Positions 36,517 through 44,760 of a stretch of DNA of 64,000 nt are shown here, piece by piece; within the stretch, counting starts at the first letter, position 1, and each line of letters starts with the position of its first letter. Source of the stretch: Herbidospora mongoliensis (GTDB lineage Bacteria; Actinomycetota; Actinomycetes; Streptosporangiales; Streptosporangiaceae). The notes beneath the pieces were generated by a model. That model searched no databases. It was not told the DNA's origin and was given only the letters and a program-made list of their open reading frames with translations. The stretch is from assembly GCF_001570545.1 (NCBI RefSeq), contig NZ_BBXD01000012.1, forward strand, positions 399,194 to 463,193, read 5' to 3'. Made by a program: the position numbers and the translations under genes.

Positions 36517-37161
36517 TCAGACGCCGGAAAGGTAGGTCAGGACAGCCAGTACCCGGCGGTGGCCGCTGTCGCTCGGGGGGAGGCTGAGCTTGGCGAAGAT
36601 GTTGCCGACGTGCTTGTGGACCGCGCGTTCGGTGACCACCAGGGTGGTCGCGATGTCGGTGTTGGAGTGGCCCTCGGCCATCAGCGACAGGACCTCGCGC
36701 TCGCGCGGGGTGAGGGTGTCGATCGGGTGGGCGTGGCGGCGGGTGAGTAGCTGGGCGATGACCTCGGGGTCCATCGCGGTGCCGCCCCTGGCCACGCGTT
36801 CCAGCGCGTCGACGAACTCCGACACCCGGGCCACCCGGTCTTTCAGCAGGTAGCCGATGCCGCCGCCGCCACCGGCGAGCAACTCGGTCGCGTAGGTCTG
36901 CTCGACGTACTGGGAGAGGACCAGGATCGGCTGGCCGGGGTGGTCGCGGCGGACCTGGACGGCCGCCCGCACCCCCTCGTCGCGGTAGGTCGGGGGCAGC
37001 CGGATGTCGACCACGGCGATGTCGGGGCGGTGCTTGCCGACCGCCGTGTGGAACTCGTCGGCGGTGCCGACGGTGGCGACCACCTCGTGGCCCTCGGTGT
37101 TCAGCAGCAGCGTCAGGCCCTCGGCCAGCAGGACGCTGTCCTCCACGATGATCACTCGCAC
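36517..37161 (-). CDS. NarL/LuxR-family response regulator
   Basis: The 214-residue regulator has a receiver domain (VIIVEDSVLLAEGLTLLL) with the phospho-acceptor Asp in VVDIRLPP, and a C-terminal LuxR helix-turn-helix (LTPREREVLSLMAEGHSNTDIA, ERAVHKHVGNIF). GTG at 37161 has GGAG five bases upstream. It overlaps the kinase gene by 10 nt, so the two form a two-component pair. A glycine-rich stretch, AGGGGGIGYLL, lies in the receiver. Confidence 0.9.
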   Translation of the reverse strand: MRVIIVEDSVLLAEGLTLLLNTEGHEVVATVGTADEFHTAVGKHRPDIAVVDIRLPPTYRDEGVRAAVQVRRDHPGQPILVLSQYVEQTYATELLAGGGGGIGYLLKDRVARVSEFVDALERVARGGTAMDPEVIAQLLTRRHAHPIDTLTPREREVLSLMAEGHSNTDIATTLVVTERAVHKHVGNIFAKLSLPPSDSGHRRVLAVLTYLSGV

Positions 37162-38348
37162 GGCAGCTCCACCCGCAGCGTCGTCGGCCCGCCGGGCGGG
37201 CTGGTCAGTGTGGTCTCCCCGTCGAAGGCGCTGACCCGGCGGCGGATCCCGGCCAGGCCGGAGCCGCCGTTCTCGTCGGCGCCGCCCTTTCCGTCGTCGG
37301 CGACCTCGGCTTCGAGCCTGCTTTCCGTACGTCTGATGCGGATCTTCACCCCGGAGGCCCCGCTGTGCCTGGCCACGTTCGTCAGCGCCTCGGCGATCAC
37401 GAAGTAGGCCGCCGCCTCGACCGCCGCCGGCAGCCGCCCCACATCGTCCATCTCGACGTCGACCGGCACCGGCGACCGGCCGGCCAGGGCCGCGACCGCG
37501 CCGGGCAGGCCGCGGTCGGCCAGGATCGGCGGATACATGCCGCGGATGATGTCGCGCAGCTCGGTCATCGTCTCCTCGGTGCTTAGCCGGGCCTCGGTGA
37601 TCAGCGCGGCGGCCTTGCCTGGATCGGCGGCCAGCACGCGTTCGGCGATGCCGAGCCGCATGGCGATGGAGACCAGCCGGGCCTGCGCGCCGTCGTGGAG
37701 GTCGCGTTCGATGCGGCGCAGTTCGTAGCCGTGCGCGTCGAGCGCCTCGGTGACCCGTTCGGCGAGCCGGACGTGCCGCGGGGCCAAGATGGCCTTGGCG
37801 AGCCGGAACAGCCCCTCGGCGATCGACGGCAGCACCCGGAACCCGACCGTCGCGACCAGGCCGAGGAACAGCGGCACGGTGACCACCACCCGCGCCCACG
37901 AGTCGAGCGCCCACGGCAGGTAGATCGCGTGTTCGGGCAGCGGCGCCCACCACCAGATCGGGATCGACAAGCCCCAGCCGAGCGCACCCCACAAGCCGAT
38001 CGCCAGGATCCCGCCGAGCGTGCCGGTGAACGCGTGCAGGACCAGGAAACCGAGGTCCCGCCAGGTCTGCGGGTCGCCCGTGACCACGCGCACGCGCGCG
38101 AGGGGCCCGCCCGCGACGGGGCGGTAGGAGGCCGTCACCCGCTCCCCGAGCCACGCCCCCGCGTTCCGCCGGGCCAGCGACGCGACGGCCCGGTTGAACC
38201 GGATCGCGAACGGCAGCAGCAGCAGCCCGAGATAGGTCGCCGAGAGGACCATCGTGACCACGGTGCCGAGGAGGGCGAAGAAGCCGAGGGGGACCAGCAG
38301 CAGGTTCAGCACGAGCCGCCCGGTCGCCCTGACGGCCCGCCACACCAT
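37152..38348 (-). CDS. Sensor histidine kinase (HisKA_3, NarX/DesK type)
   Basis: The 398-residue membrane kinase has an N-terminal sensor with two helical hairpins (residues about 12-50 and 95-180). The dimerisation box IERDLHDGAQARLVSIAMRLG contains the phospho-His. A GHKL ATPase follows, with N box AEALTNVARHSGA and G box GGSGLAGIRRRV. The ligand is unknown. It is cotranscribed with the response regulator. The divergent neighbour is the cobalamin riboswitch and btuFCD. Confidence 0.9.
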   Translation of the reverse strand: MVWRAVRATGRLVLNLLLVPLGFFALLGTVVTMVLSATYLGLLLLPFAIRFNRAVASLARRNAGAWLGERVTASYRPVAGGPLARVRVVTGDPQTWRDLGFLVLHAFTGTLGGILAIGLWGALGWGLSIPIWWWAPLPEHAIYLPWALDSWARVVVTVPLFLGLVATVGFRVLPSIAEGLFRLAKAILAPRHVRLAERVTEALDAHGYELRRIERDLHDGAQARLVSIAMRLGIAERVLAADPGKAAALITEARLSTEETMTELRDIIRGMYPPILADRGLPGAVAALAGRSPVPVDVEMDDVGRLPAAVEAAAYFVIAEALTNVARHSGASGVKIRIRRTESRLEAEVADDGKGGADENGGSGLAGIRRRVSAFDGETTLTSPPGGPTTLRVELPCE

Positions 38349-38392
38349 GGGGGTCAGCCTAGCCTCACGTTCGCGTCAAAAAGCCTGTTGGT

Positions 38393-38550
38393 ACGGTATG
38401 GGACGCGTGACGCCGCAGCGAAGTCCGGTGTGAACCCGGCGCTGTTCCCGCAACTGTGAATCCCGTCCCGGACGGGTGAGCCAGGTCGCCTGCGTCGTCA
38501 CCGACGCCATCCGCCCTCGTGGAAAGGGTGATCCGTCCCCGGGTCTCTCG
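38393..38550 (+). ncRNA. Cobalamin (AdoCbl) riboswitch
   Basis: The leader of btuF carries the conserved cobalamin-aptamer elements in order. They are GAAGTCCGGTGTGAA (38420 on), a pairing CCGG arm, CCCGCAACTGTGA (38447-38459), a CCCGTC/GACGGG stem (38462-38476) and the B12 box GAGCCAGGTCGCCTG (38478-38492). The expression platform must lie between about 38495 and the GGAGG at 38568. No clear U-tract terminator is visible, so control by hiding the ribosome site is likelier. Exact ends are approximate. Confidence 0.92.
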
Positions 38551-38578
38551 TTCCGGCAACCCCCTTCGGAGGAACCTC

Positions 38579-39511
38579 GTGAGGCCCTTGCGTACGGCTC
38601 TCGCGGGCGTGTTGCTGGGTGTCACCCTGCTGTCCGGCTGCGGCAGCAGTGACACCGCCACCCCCGCCCCCGCTGTTTCCGCCGCTCCGAGCGGCCCCTT
38701 CCCGGTGACCGTCGAGGCTGCCAACGGCGCGGTCACGATCGCGGCCAGGCCGCAGCGCGTCGTGTCGCTGTCGCCCACGGCCACCGAGTCGCTGTTCGCG
38801 ATCGGCGCCGGGCCGCAGGTCGTCGCGGTCGACGACCAGTCGAACTTCCCGCCCGAGGCGCCCAAGACGGCGCTGTCGGGCTTCAAGCCCAACGTCGAGG
38901 CCATCACCGCCGAGAAGCCCGACCTGGTGATCGTCTCCAACGACCTGGAGGGCGTCGTCGCCGGTCTCGGCAAGGTCGGCGTGCCGGTGCTGGTGCTGTC
39001 CGCCGCCACCAAGATCGACGACGCGTACGCCGAGATCGAGAACCTCGGCACCGCCACCGGCAACCGCGCCAAGGCCGACGAGGTCGTCACGGGGATGAAG
39101 CAGAAGCTGGCCGACCTGGCCGCCAAGGCCCCGCAGGCCAAGCTGACCTATTACCACGAGCTCGACGTCACCCCGTACGCGGCGACCTCGACCACCTTCA
39201 TCGGCCAGATCTACGCCCTGTTCGGCCTGGTCAACATCGCCGACGAGGCGCCGGACGCGGCGGGCGGCTACCCCAAGCTCTCGGCCGAGTTCGTCGCCAA
39301 GGCCGACCCTGACCTGATCTTCCTGGCGGACGTGAAGTGCTGCCGGCAGAACGCGGCGGCGCTCGCCAAGCGACCCGGCTGGGGCGGCCTGAAGTCCGTC
39401 AAGAACGGTGACGTCGTCGAACTCGACGACGACATCGCCTCCCGCTGGGGCCCGCGCGTGGTCGACCTGGCGGAGGCCATCGGCGCCGGGGTGGCCAAGG
39501 CCGCGGGCTGA
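38579..39511 (+). CDS. btuF: Cobalamin-binding lipoprotein
   Basis: The 310-residue lipoprotein has a signal peptide and lipobox (LLSGC). The binding fold is of the BtuF/FepB class, with RVVSLSPTATESLFAIGAG, SGFKPNVEAITAEKPDLVI and a terminal SRWGPRVVDLAEAI. GTG at 38579 has GGAGG upstream; a start at 38519 would fall inside the riboswitch leader. Riboswitch control and the following btuC and btuD genes fix the ligand as a corrinoid. It probably delivers B12 for enzymes such as the lysine aminomutase of this window. Confidence 0.92.
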   Translation: MRPLRTALAGVLLGVTLLSGCGSSDTATPAPAVSAAPSGPFPVTVEAANGAVTIAARPQRVVSLSPTATESLFAIGAGPQVVAVDDQSNFPPEAPKTALSGFKPNVEAITAEKPDLVIVSNDLEGVVAGLGKVGVPVLVLSAATKIDDAYAEIENLGTATGNRAKADEVVTGMKQKLADLAAKAPQAKLTYYHELDVTPYAATSTTFIGQIYALFGLVNIADEAPDAAGGYPKLSAEFVAKADPDLIFLADVKCCRQNAAALAKRPGWGGLKSVKNGDVVELDDDIASRWGPRVVDLAEAIGAGVAKAAG

Positions 39512-39653
39512 TGTCCGGGAGCTCGTTCCGCGCCCGGCAGCCGAGCGGCTTCACGCCAGGGCATCGGCCTGACATCCCGAAGTTGAACCGAGCCGGTTCA
39601 CGTCAGAGTCGCGGGCTGATGTGCCCGCGCGGCTCCGGCAAGGCGGTGGGCTG

Positions 39654-40661
39654 ATGTCCCGAAATTTCTGGATCCTTGCCGCCGCCGTCGTGTTGGCCGC
39701 CTTCATGACCGCCGGGCTGATGATCGGTGCGGCCGGGCTGCCCCTGAAGGGGGTCGTGCTCGCCCTGGTCGACCGGCTGCCCTTCGTCGAGGTCCACTCC
39801 GGGCTGACGCCCCTGGAGGCCGGGGTGCTGTTCGAGCTGCGGTTGCCCCGGGTGCTGCTCGGGGCGATGGTCGGTGGGCTGCTGGCCGTCGCGGGGGCCG
39901 GGTATCAGGGGGTGTTCCGCAATCCGCTGGCCGATCCCTACCTGCTGGGGGCCGCCGCCGGGGCCGGGCTCACCGTCACGCTGGTCATCGTGGTCGTGGG
40001 AGACGGCGTGGGGGTGCCGCTGGCGGCGTTCTGCGGGGCGGTCGGCGGGGTGCTGCTGGCCTACGGGCTCGGGCACAGCGCGACCCGGGGCGGCGGCACC
40101 GCCACGCTCGTGCTCGCGGGTGTCGCGGTGACCTCGTTCCTCACCGCGATCCAGACCTTCCTCCAGCAGCTCAAGGTCGAGGAGCTGCAGCGCGTCTACG
40201 CGTGGATCCTCGGCGACGTCGGCGGCGGCTGGGATCAGGTGATCATGTGCGCGCCCTACGCCGTCGTGGCCGCCGCGATCCTGCTGCTGCACGGGCGGCT
40301 GCTCGACGTGCTGTCGGTCGGTGACGACGAGGCGTCCGCGCTGGGGGTGCGGGCCGGGCGGGTGCGGCTGGTCGTGCTGGTCGCGGCCTCGCTGGCGACC
40401 GCCGCCGCGGTGTCGGCCGGAGGGCTGATCGGGTTCGTCGGCGTCGTGGTGCCGCACGCGGTCCGGCGGCTCGCCGGGGGCTCCTACCGCGTCGTCCTGC
40501 CGCTGTCGCTGCTGGCGGGGGGCGCGTTCCTGGTGGGCGCCGACCTGATCGCGCGGACCGTGCTGGCCCCGGCCGAACTGCCGATCGGGGTGGTCACCGC
40601 GTTCGTCGGGGCGCCGTTCTTCGTCACCATCCTGCGGGCCACCCGGAAGGTGGAGACATGA
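39654..40661 (+). CDS. btuC: Cobalamin ABC transporter permease (FecCD family)
   Basis: The 335-residue FecCD-type permease has about ten helices and the conserved GAGYQGVFRNPLADPYLLGAAAGA segment, plus GLIGFVGVVVPHAVRRLAG near the ATPase-contact loop. ATG at 39654 is preferred; a GTG at 39621 would add 11 hydrophilic residues. The 142-bp gap after btuF holds three copies of GGGCTGATGT. Its stop overlaps btuD by 4 nt. Confidence 0.9.
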   Translation: MSRNFWILAAAVVLAAFMTAGLMIGAAGLPLKGVVLALVDRLPFVEVHSGLTPLEAGVLFELRLPRVLLGAMVGGLLAVAGAGYQGVFRNPLADPYLLGAAAGAGLTVTLVIVVVGDGVGVPLAAFCGAVGGVLLAYGLGHSATRGGGTATLVLAGVAVTSFLTAIQTFLQQLKVEELQRVYAWILGDVGGGWDQVIMCAPYAVVAAAILLLHGRLLDVLSVGDDEASALGVRAGRVRLVVLVAASLATAAAVSAGGLIGFVGVVVPHAVRRLAGGSYRVVLPLSLLAGGAFLVGADLIARTVLAPAELPIGVVTAFVGAPFFVTILRATRKVET

Positions 40662-41434
40662 CGGTCGAGATCACCGGCGTCGGGGTGGAACTCGGCGGGC
40701 GTCCGGTCCTGCGAGGGGTGACCGCCAAGGCCCGCGAGGGCCGCTGGCTGGCCGTCATCGGACCCAATGGGGCCGGGAAGTCGACCCTGCTCAAAGCCGT
40801 CATGGGGCTGCTCCCGTTCACCGGGGTGATCACTGTGGGAGGTCGTCCGGTACGCGGCCTCGCGCCTCGCGACCGCGCCAGGGCCCTGGCCTACGCGCCG
40901 CAGAGCCCGCTCCTGCCACCGGACATGACCGTCGGCGAGTACGCCCTGCTGGGGCGGACGCCGTACATCCCCTATTGGGGGCGCGAGAGCGCCCGCGACA
41001 CCGAGGTGGCCCGCGCGGTGCTCGACCGCCTCGACCTCACGGCCCTGGCCGCGCGCCCGCTGGAACGGCTCAGCGGCGGTGAGCGTCAGCGGGTCGTGCT
41101 GGCCCGCGCGCTCACCCAGCAGGCGCCCGTGCTGCTGCTCGACGAGCCGACCACCGCGCTCGACCTCGGCCACCAGCAGCAGGTGCTGGAACTCGTCGAC
41201 ACGCTGCGCCGCGACGACGGCCTCACCGTCGTGAGCACCCTGCACGACCTCACCCTGGCCGCCCAGTACGCCGACGACCTGCTCCTGATGAGCGACGGCG
41301 AGGCGGTCGCGGCCGGCCGCCCCGGCGAGGTGCTCACCGAGGACCTCGTCACCCGCCACTTCGGCGCCCGCGTGAGCATCGGCGCCGGACCGGCCGGGCG
41401 GCCGGTCGTCCACCTGCGCCGGCCTACGGGATGA
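40658..41434 (+). CDS. btuD: Cobalamin ABC transporter ATP-binding protein
   Basis: The 258-residue ATPase has Walker A GPNGAGKST, a Q-loop in YAPQSPLLP, signature LSGGERQRV, Walker B VLLLDEPTTALD and H-loop STLHDLTLAA. It is a FepC/BtuD-type subunit. It begins in the ATGA overlap with btuC and completes the riboswitch-controlled importer. Its last 11 nt overlap the convergent protein kinase gene. Confidence 0.92.
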   Translation: MTVEITGVGVELGGRPVLRGVTAKAREGRWLAVIGPNGAGKSTLLKAVMGLLPFTGVITVGGRPVRGLAPRDRARALAYAPQSPLLPPDMTVGEYALLGRTPYIPYWGRESARDTEVARAVLDRLDLTALAARPLERLSGGERQRVVLARALTQQAPVLLLDEPTTALDLGHQQQVLELVDTLRRDDGLTVVSTLHDLTLAAQYADDLLLMSDGEAVAAGRPGEVLTEDLVTRHFGARVSIGAGPAGRPVVHLRRPTG

Positions 41435-43106
41435 ATTTGATGCTGTTCACGATCGTCGAGATCACCGTGTCGTCACACTTGGACGACGGGCAGAAGAACG
41501 TCATCAGCGCCGACGGCTTGCCGGCCCGCGACACCAGATAGCTGCGGAAGTCGAGCCGCCCGGCCCCGGTCGAGTCGCTCAGGAAGCCGCTGACCTTCAG
41601 GCTGGGCTGCCCGCCTACCGTCGCGGCCTCCGCGACCCCCGGGATCGACACCGTCCCGGGAAGCGTCGCCTGGAGCCCGGCCTGGACCGACTCCAGCGCG
41701 TCGCTGGCCGAGATCGTGTCGGTCGTCTGGGCGACCACGCCGCTCGACTTGTCGGGCGAACTCGTGATGATCGGGTTGACCGCCGACCAGTCGGGGTTGC
41801 CGGGCACGCTGAACAGCGCGTCGAAGGCGTCGGCCGAGGCCGCGACCGTGACATGCTGGTCGGAGTAGTCCTTCCGGGTCCAGGTCGACGGGTAGGCGAA
41901 GCTGTAGGGGGCCGCGACGTTGCCCGGGAAGGTGTCCCACGACGCCTGGGCGTCACCGCCGCTCTGGCTCACCACGTAGACCGCGCCCCCCGCGATCAGC
42001 GCGAGCCCCAGCACCCCGCCGATCACCGGGGCCAGCGAGAGCTTCTTCTTCTGCTGGACGCCCACCGGAGAGGTCGCCGCATGCGAAACCTGCGACGGGT
42101 GTGAGGGGTGCGAAGGATAGGTGTACGGCGGATTGGTCATCGGGTTCGGATAGACCGGCGGCGTCGACGGCCACGAGCCGCGCGGCCCCGAGACCGGTCC
42201 TGACGTCGGCCCCGACCTTGGACCCGACATCGGACCCGACACCGGGCTGGGGTGGTCGCCCTCCATGCCGCTGATCGCGTCGCGCAGCGCCGACACGAAG
42301 GCCGTGCACGTCGGGTAGCGGTCGAGCGGCGACTTGGACAGCGCCCGCGCCATCACCTGGTTGACCACGTGGGGCAGGTCGGGCCGATAGGGGGTCAGCG
42401 GCGGCGGGTCGTGCGAGACGTGCGCGTAGAGCAGCGCGAGTTCGGTGTCGCGCTGGAACGGCGGCAGGCCCGCCAGCGCCTCGTAGACGACGCACGCGAA
42501 GGAGTAGCCGTCGGCGCGGCCGTCGACCGGCAGGCCCCGGATCTGCTCGGGCGCCACGTAGCGCGGGGTGCCCATGAAGTGGCCGTGGCTGGTCAGGCCG
42601 CTGTCGGCCGACGAGCTCTTGGTGAGGCCGAAGTCGGTCAGGTAGACGTGGTCGTTGCCGGTCACCAGGATGTTGGCCGGTTTGACGTCGCGGTGCACCA
42701 GCCCGTTCGCGTGCGCCTCGTCGAGCGCCGAGGCGATCTGCGAGAACAGGTGGTTGGCCCGCGCCACCGGCAGCGGGCCGTTCGACTGCACGAGCTTGCG
42801 CATGTCGCTGCCGCCGTCGACGTAGCGCATCGCGATGAAGAGCATCCCGTCGTGCTCGCTGGCCTCGAAGATCGGGATGATGTGCGGGTGGTCGATCGAG
42901 GCCACCAGCCGTGACTCGCGGACGAACCGGTCGCGGAACCGGCTGTCCTCGGCGAGCTGCGGGGCCAGCACCTTGAGCGCGACCGCGCGGCCGAGCCGCT
43001 GGTCGCGCGCGCGGTAGACGGTGGCCATGCCGCCCCGGCCGACCACCGCCTCGATCGTGTAGTCACCGAGCCGCTGCCCCACCAGCGCCGGCATCTCACT
43101 GCTCAT
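41424..43106 (-). CDS. Transmembrane serine/threonine protein kinase
   Basis: The 560-residue kinase has a complete N-terminal catalytic domain: glycine loop GRGGMATVY (23-31), K45 in ALKVL, HRDVKPAN with D140, DFG (158-160) and APE (186-188). A proline-rich linker follows, with six SGP repeats at 288-309. Next are a basic patch QQKKK, one transmembrane helix (about 357-380) and an extracellular domain of about 175 residues. This is PknB-type topology without PASTA repeats. ATG at 43106 overlaps the stop of the upstream pseudoprotease gene as ATGA, so the two proteins are made together. Confidence 0.92.
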   Translation of the reverse strand: MSSEMPALVGQRLGDYTIEAVVGRGGMATVYRARDQRLGRAVALKVLAPQLAEDSRFRDRFVRESRLVASIDHPHIIPIFEASEHDGMLFIAMRYVDGGSDMRKLVQSNGPLPVARANHLFSQIASALDEAHANGLVHRDVKPANILVTGNDHVYLTDFGLTKSSSADSGLTSHGHFMGTPRYVAPEQIRGLPVDGRADGYSFACVVYEALAGLPPFQRDTELALLYAHVSHDPPPLTPYRPDLPHVVNQVMARALSKSPLDRYPTCTAFVSALRDAISGMEGDHPSPVSGPMSGPRSGPTSGPVSGPRGSWPSTPPVYPNPMTNPPYTYPSHPSHPSQVSHAATSPVGVQQKKKLSLAPVIGGVLGLALIAGGAVYVVSQSGGDAQASWDTFPGNVAAPYSFAYPSTWTRKDYSDQHVTVAASADAFDALFSVPGNPDWSAVNPIITSSPDKSSGVVAQTTDTISASDALESVQAGLQATLPGTVSIPGVAEAATVGGQPSLKVSGFLSDSTGAGRLDFRSYLVSRAGKPSALMTFFCPSSKCDDTVISTIVNSIKFIP

Positions 43107-44566
43107 GGCGTGTCCGACGGGTGACCGCAGAACCCGCAGAACCGGTGGGCGTGGCCCAGTCGCATGCCGCACTGGGTGCAGAACTTCTTCGAGACGCCCG
43201 GGTTGGACGCCCCGGGGTTGGAGATGTGCGGCTGACCCTGCGGCGGCGACATGTCCACGACCGGCTGCCCCGGGTTCGGTGTCCGGTAGACCTCGGTCTG
43301 GGCCGGCCATGAGGTGACCATTGCGTGTTCCCCCGATGTGTCCTGCAGGCCGTCCTGCTCGTTACGGCGGCGCCGCAGCAGGAACGGTACCGAACCGGCC
43401 GCGACGGCCCCGACCAGGACGACGCCGCCGGTGATCCAGATCCACGTCGCCACCCCCGACGAGGGCGCCGGGACGGGGACGGGCGTGGACTTCTTCAGCG
43501 CGGCGTCCTCGGCGGTGTTCGCCTTGGCCTTGGAGATGCGCAGGTAGTCGAGCGCCACCGCGTGGTCCTGCCGCAGTGTCAGCACCTGCTGCAGCACCGG
43601 CGCCGCGTTGCCGTAGAGCTTGTTGTGGTAGGCGGCGAGCGCCTGTTCGTAGACGACGTCGACGGGTCCCCGGCGGGGCGTCACCCCGGCCGCCACCAGG
43701 GCGGTGCGGATCTCGTCGGCGGGCGTCACCGTCGCGGGCAGGCTGCCGCCCCCGGACAGCAGGCCGACGACCTCGCTCTTGACGTCGTCGATCACGGCGG
43801 CGCCGACCGCGCCCGCCTCGACGAGCTTGTCGACCTTGTCACGTTCGTCCGCTTTGAAGTTGCGGCTGCCCGGCGGGTCGAAGTGGGCGGTGTCCATCTT
43901 CGGCGGCGTCTTCGCCGACGGGCGGGCGGTGAGCGTCATGATGTCGACCGGTTCGACCTGGGCGCTGATCGTGGTGCCCATCGGGACGGTCGGCAGGTTG
44001 TTCTTCGGACCCGCGCTGACCTTCAGCACCGCCGGGGCCGACGGCGCGTCGCCCGAGGAGAGCACCTCGGCCTCGAGCCCCTCGGGCAGCGCCGGGTCGA
44101 GGAAGGGGAACACGGTCACCTTCGTCGCGACGGTGGCGTTGCAGGTCGAGTTCTGGGAGCGCGGCGGGTAGCAGGCCTGGAGGCGGATGTTCAGGTCGGG
44201 GTCGTCGACCGTGTGACGCTCGAAGTCGGCCGGGACGTCGACCTTGAAGTATTCGGCGAAGACCCGGTTGGCGGCGTACACCTGCAGGTCCTTGTCGGGC
44301 TTGACGACCTGGGTCGCGGTCACGATCACACCGTCGGGGGTGACCGTGAAGCCGCTGCCGGTCGCCAGCTCGACCTCGTATTCGCGCTCGAAACGCTGGA
44401 GGCGGCTGCGGTCGTCGATGAGGGTGACGGAGACGGTGGACTCGGACTCCACTCGGACCGCCCCCGGAGTCACCCGGTCGGTCGAGCCGCTGGGGTGGGG
44501 ATGCAAAAGGGGCATACCCAGAGCACTCAGGACACCGAGCCCCGCGATGATTGCCAGGCGGGGCAT
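43103..44566 (-). CDS. Membrane trypsin-like pseudoprotease with TPR and zinc ribbon
   Basis: The 487-residue protein starts with a signal/anchor (4-21). An HtrA-like beta-barrel follows: GSGFTVTPDGVIVTATQVV matches the catalytic-His region but has Q86 where His should be. GAVGAAVIDD-SEVVGLL matches the GxSGGP region but has V254 for Ser. It is therefore probably inactive. Next come a TPR-like pair (about 300-345), a transmembrane helix (374-397), a disordered stretch and a terminal zinc ribbon (C463, C466, C477, C480). The start has TAGGAGG upstream. It is coupled to the kinase gene by ATGA overlap. Confidence 0.8.
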   Translation of the reverse strand: MPRLAIIAGLGVLSALGMPLLHPHPSGSTDRVTPGAVRVESESTVSVTLIDDRSRLQRFEREYEVELATGSGFTVTPDGVIVTATQVVKPDKDLQVYAANRVFAEYFKVDVPADFERHTVDDPDLNIRLQACYPPRSQNSTCNATVATKVTVFPFLDPALPEGLEAEVLSSGDAPSAPAVLKVSAGPKNNLPTVPMGTTISAQVEPVDIMTLTARPSAKTPPKMDTAHFDPPGSRNFKADERDKVDKLVEAGAVGAAVIDDVKSEVVGLLSGGGSLPATVTPADEIRTALVAAGVTPRRGPVDVVYEQALAAYHNKLYGNAAPVLQQVLTLRQDHAVALDYLRISKAKANTAEDAALKKSTPVPVPAPSSGVATWIWITGGVVLVGAVAAGSVPFLLRRRRNEQDGLQDTSGEHAMVTSWPAQTEVYRTPNPGQPVVDMSPPQGQPHISNPGASNPGVSKKFCTQCGMRLGHAHRFCGFCGHPSDTP

Positions 44567-44760
44567 GTCCGCCTCCTAACCGTGAAACGTCGATTTCCAG
44601 CGTCTCAGCGCCCGGAAACCCCGGCAAGGGCTTATAAGGCCACTGACACTCATCTGATATCGGCCAATGATCACGCTTAGGCTTGCAATTCGCTTGTAAT
44701 CAGATTGAACCTGGAGACCTGTCGCTTCGCGGGGCGAGCGGGACACACTAATCTGCCAGC

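Noticed and set aside
42180-42245. Short tandem repeats that might be a repeat array
   Set aside because: They are codons for SGP repeats in the kinase linker, not spacer-separated DNA repeats.
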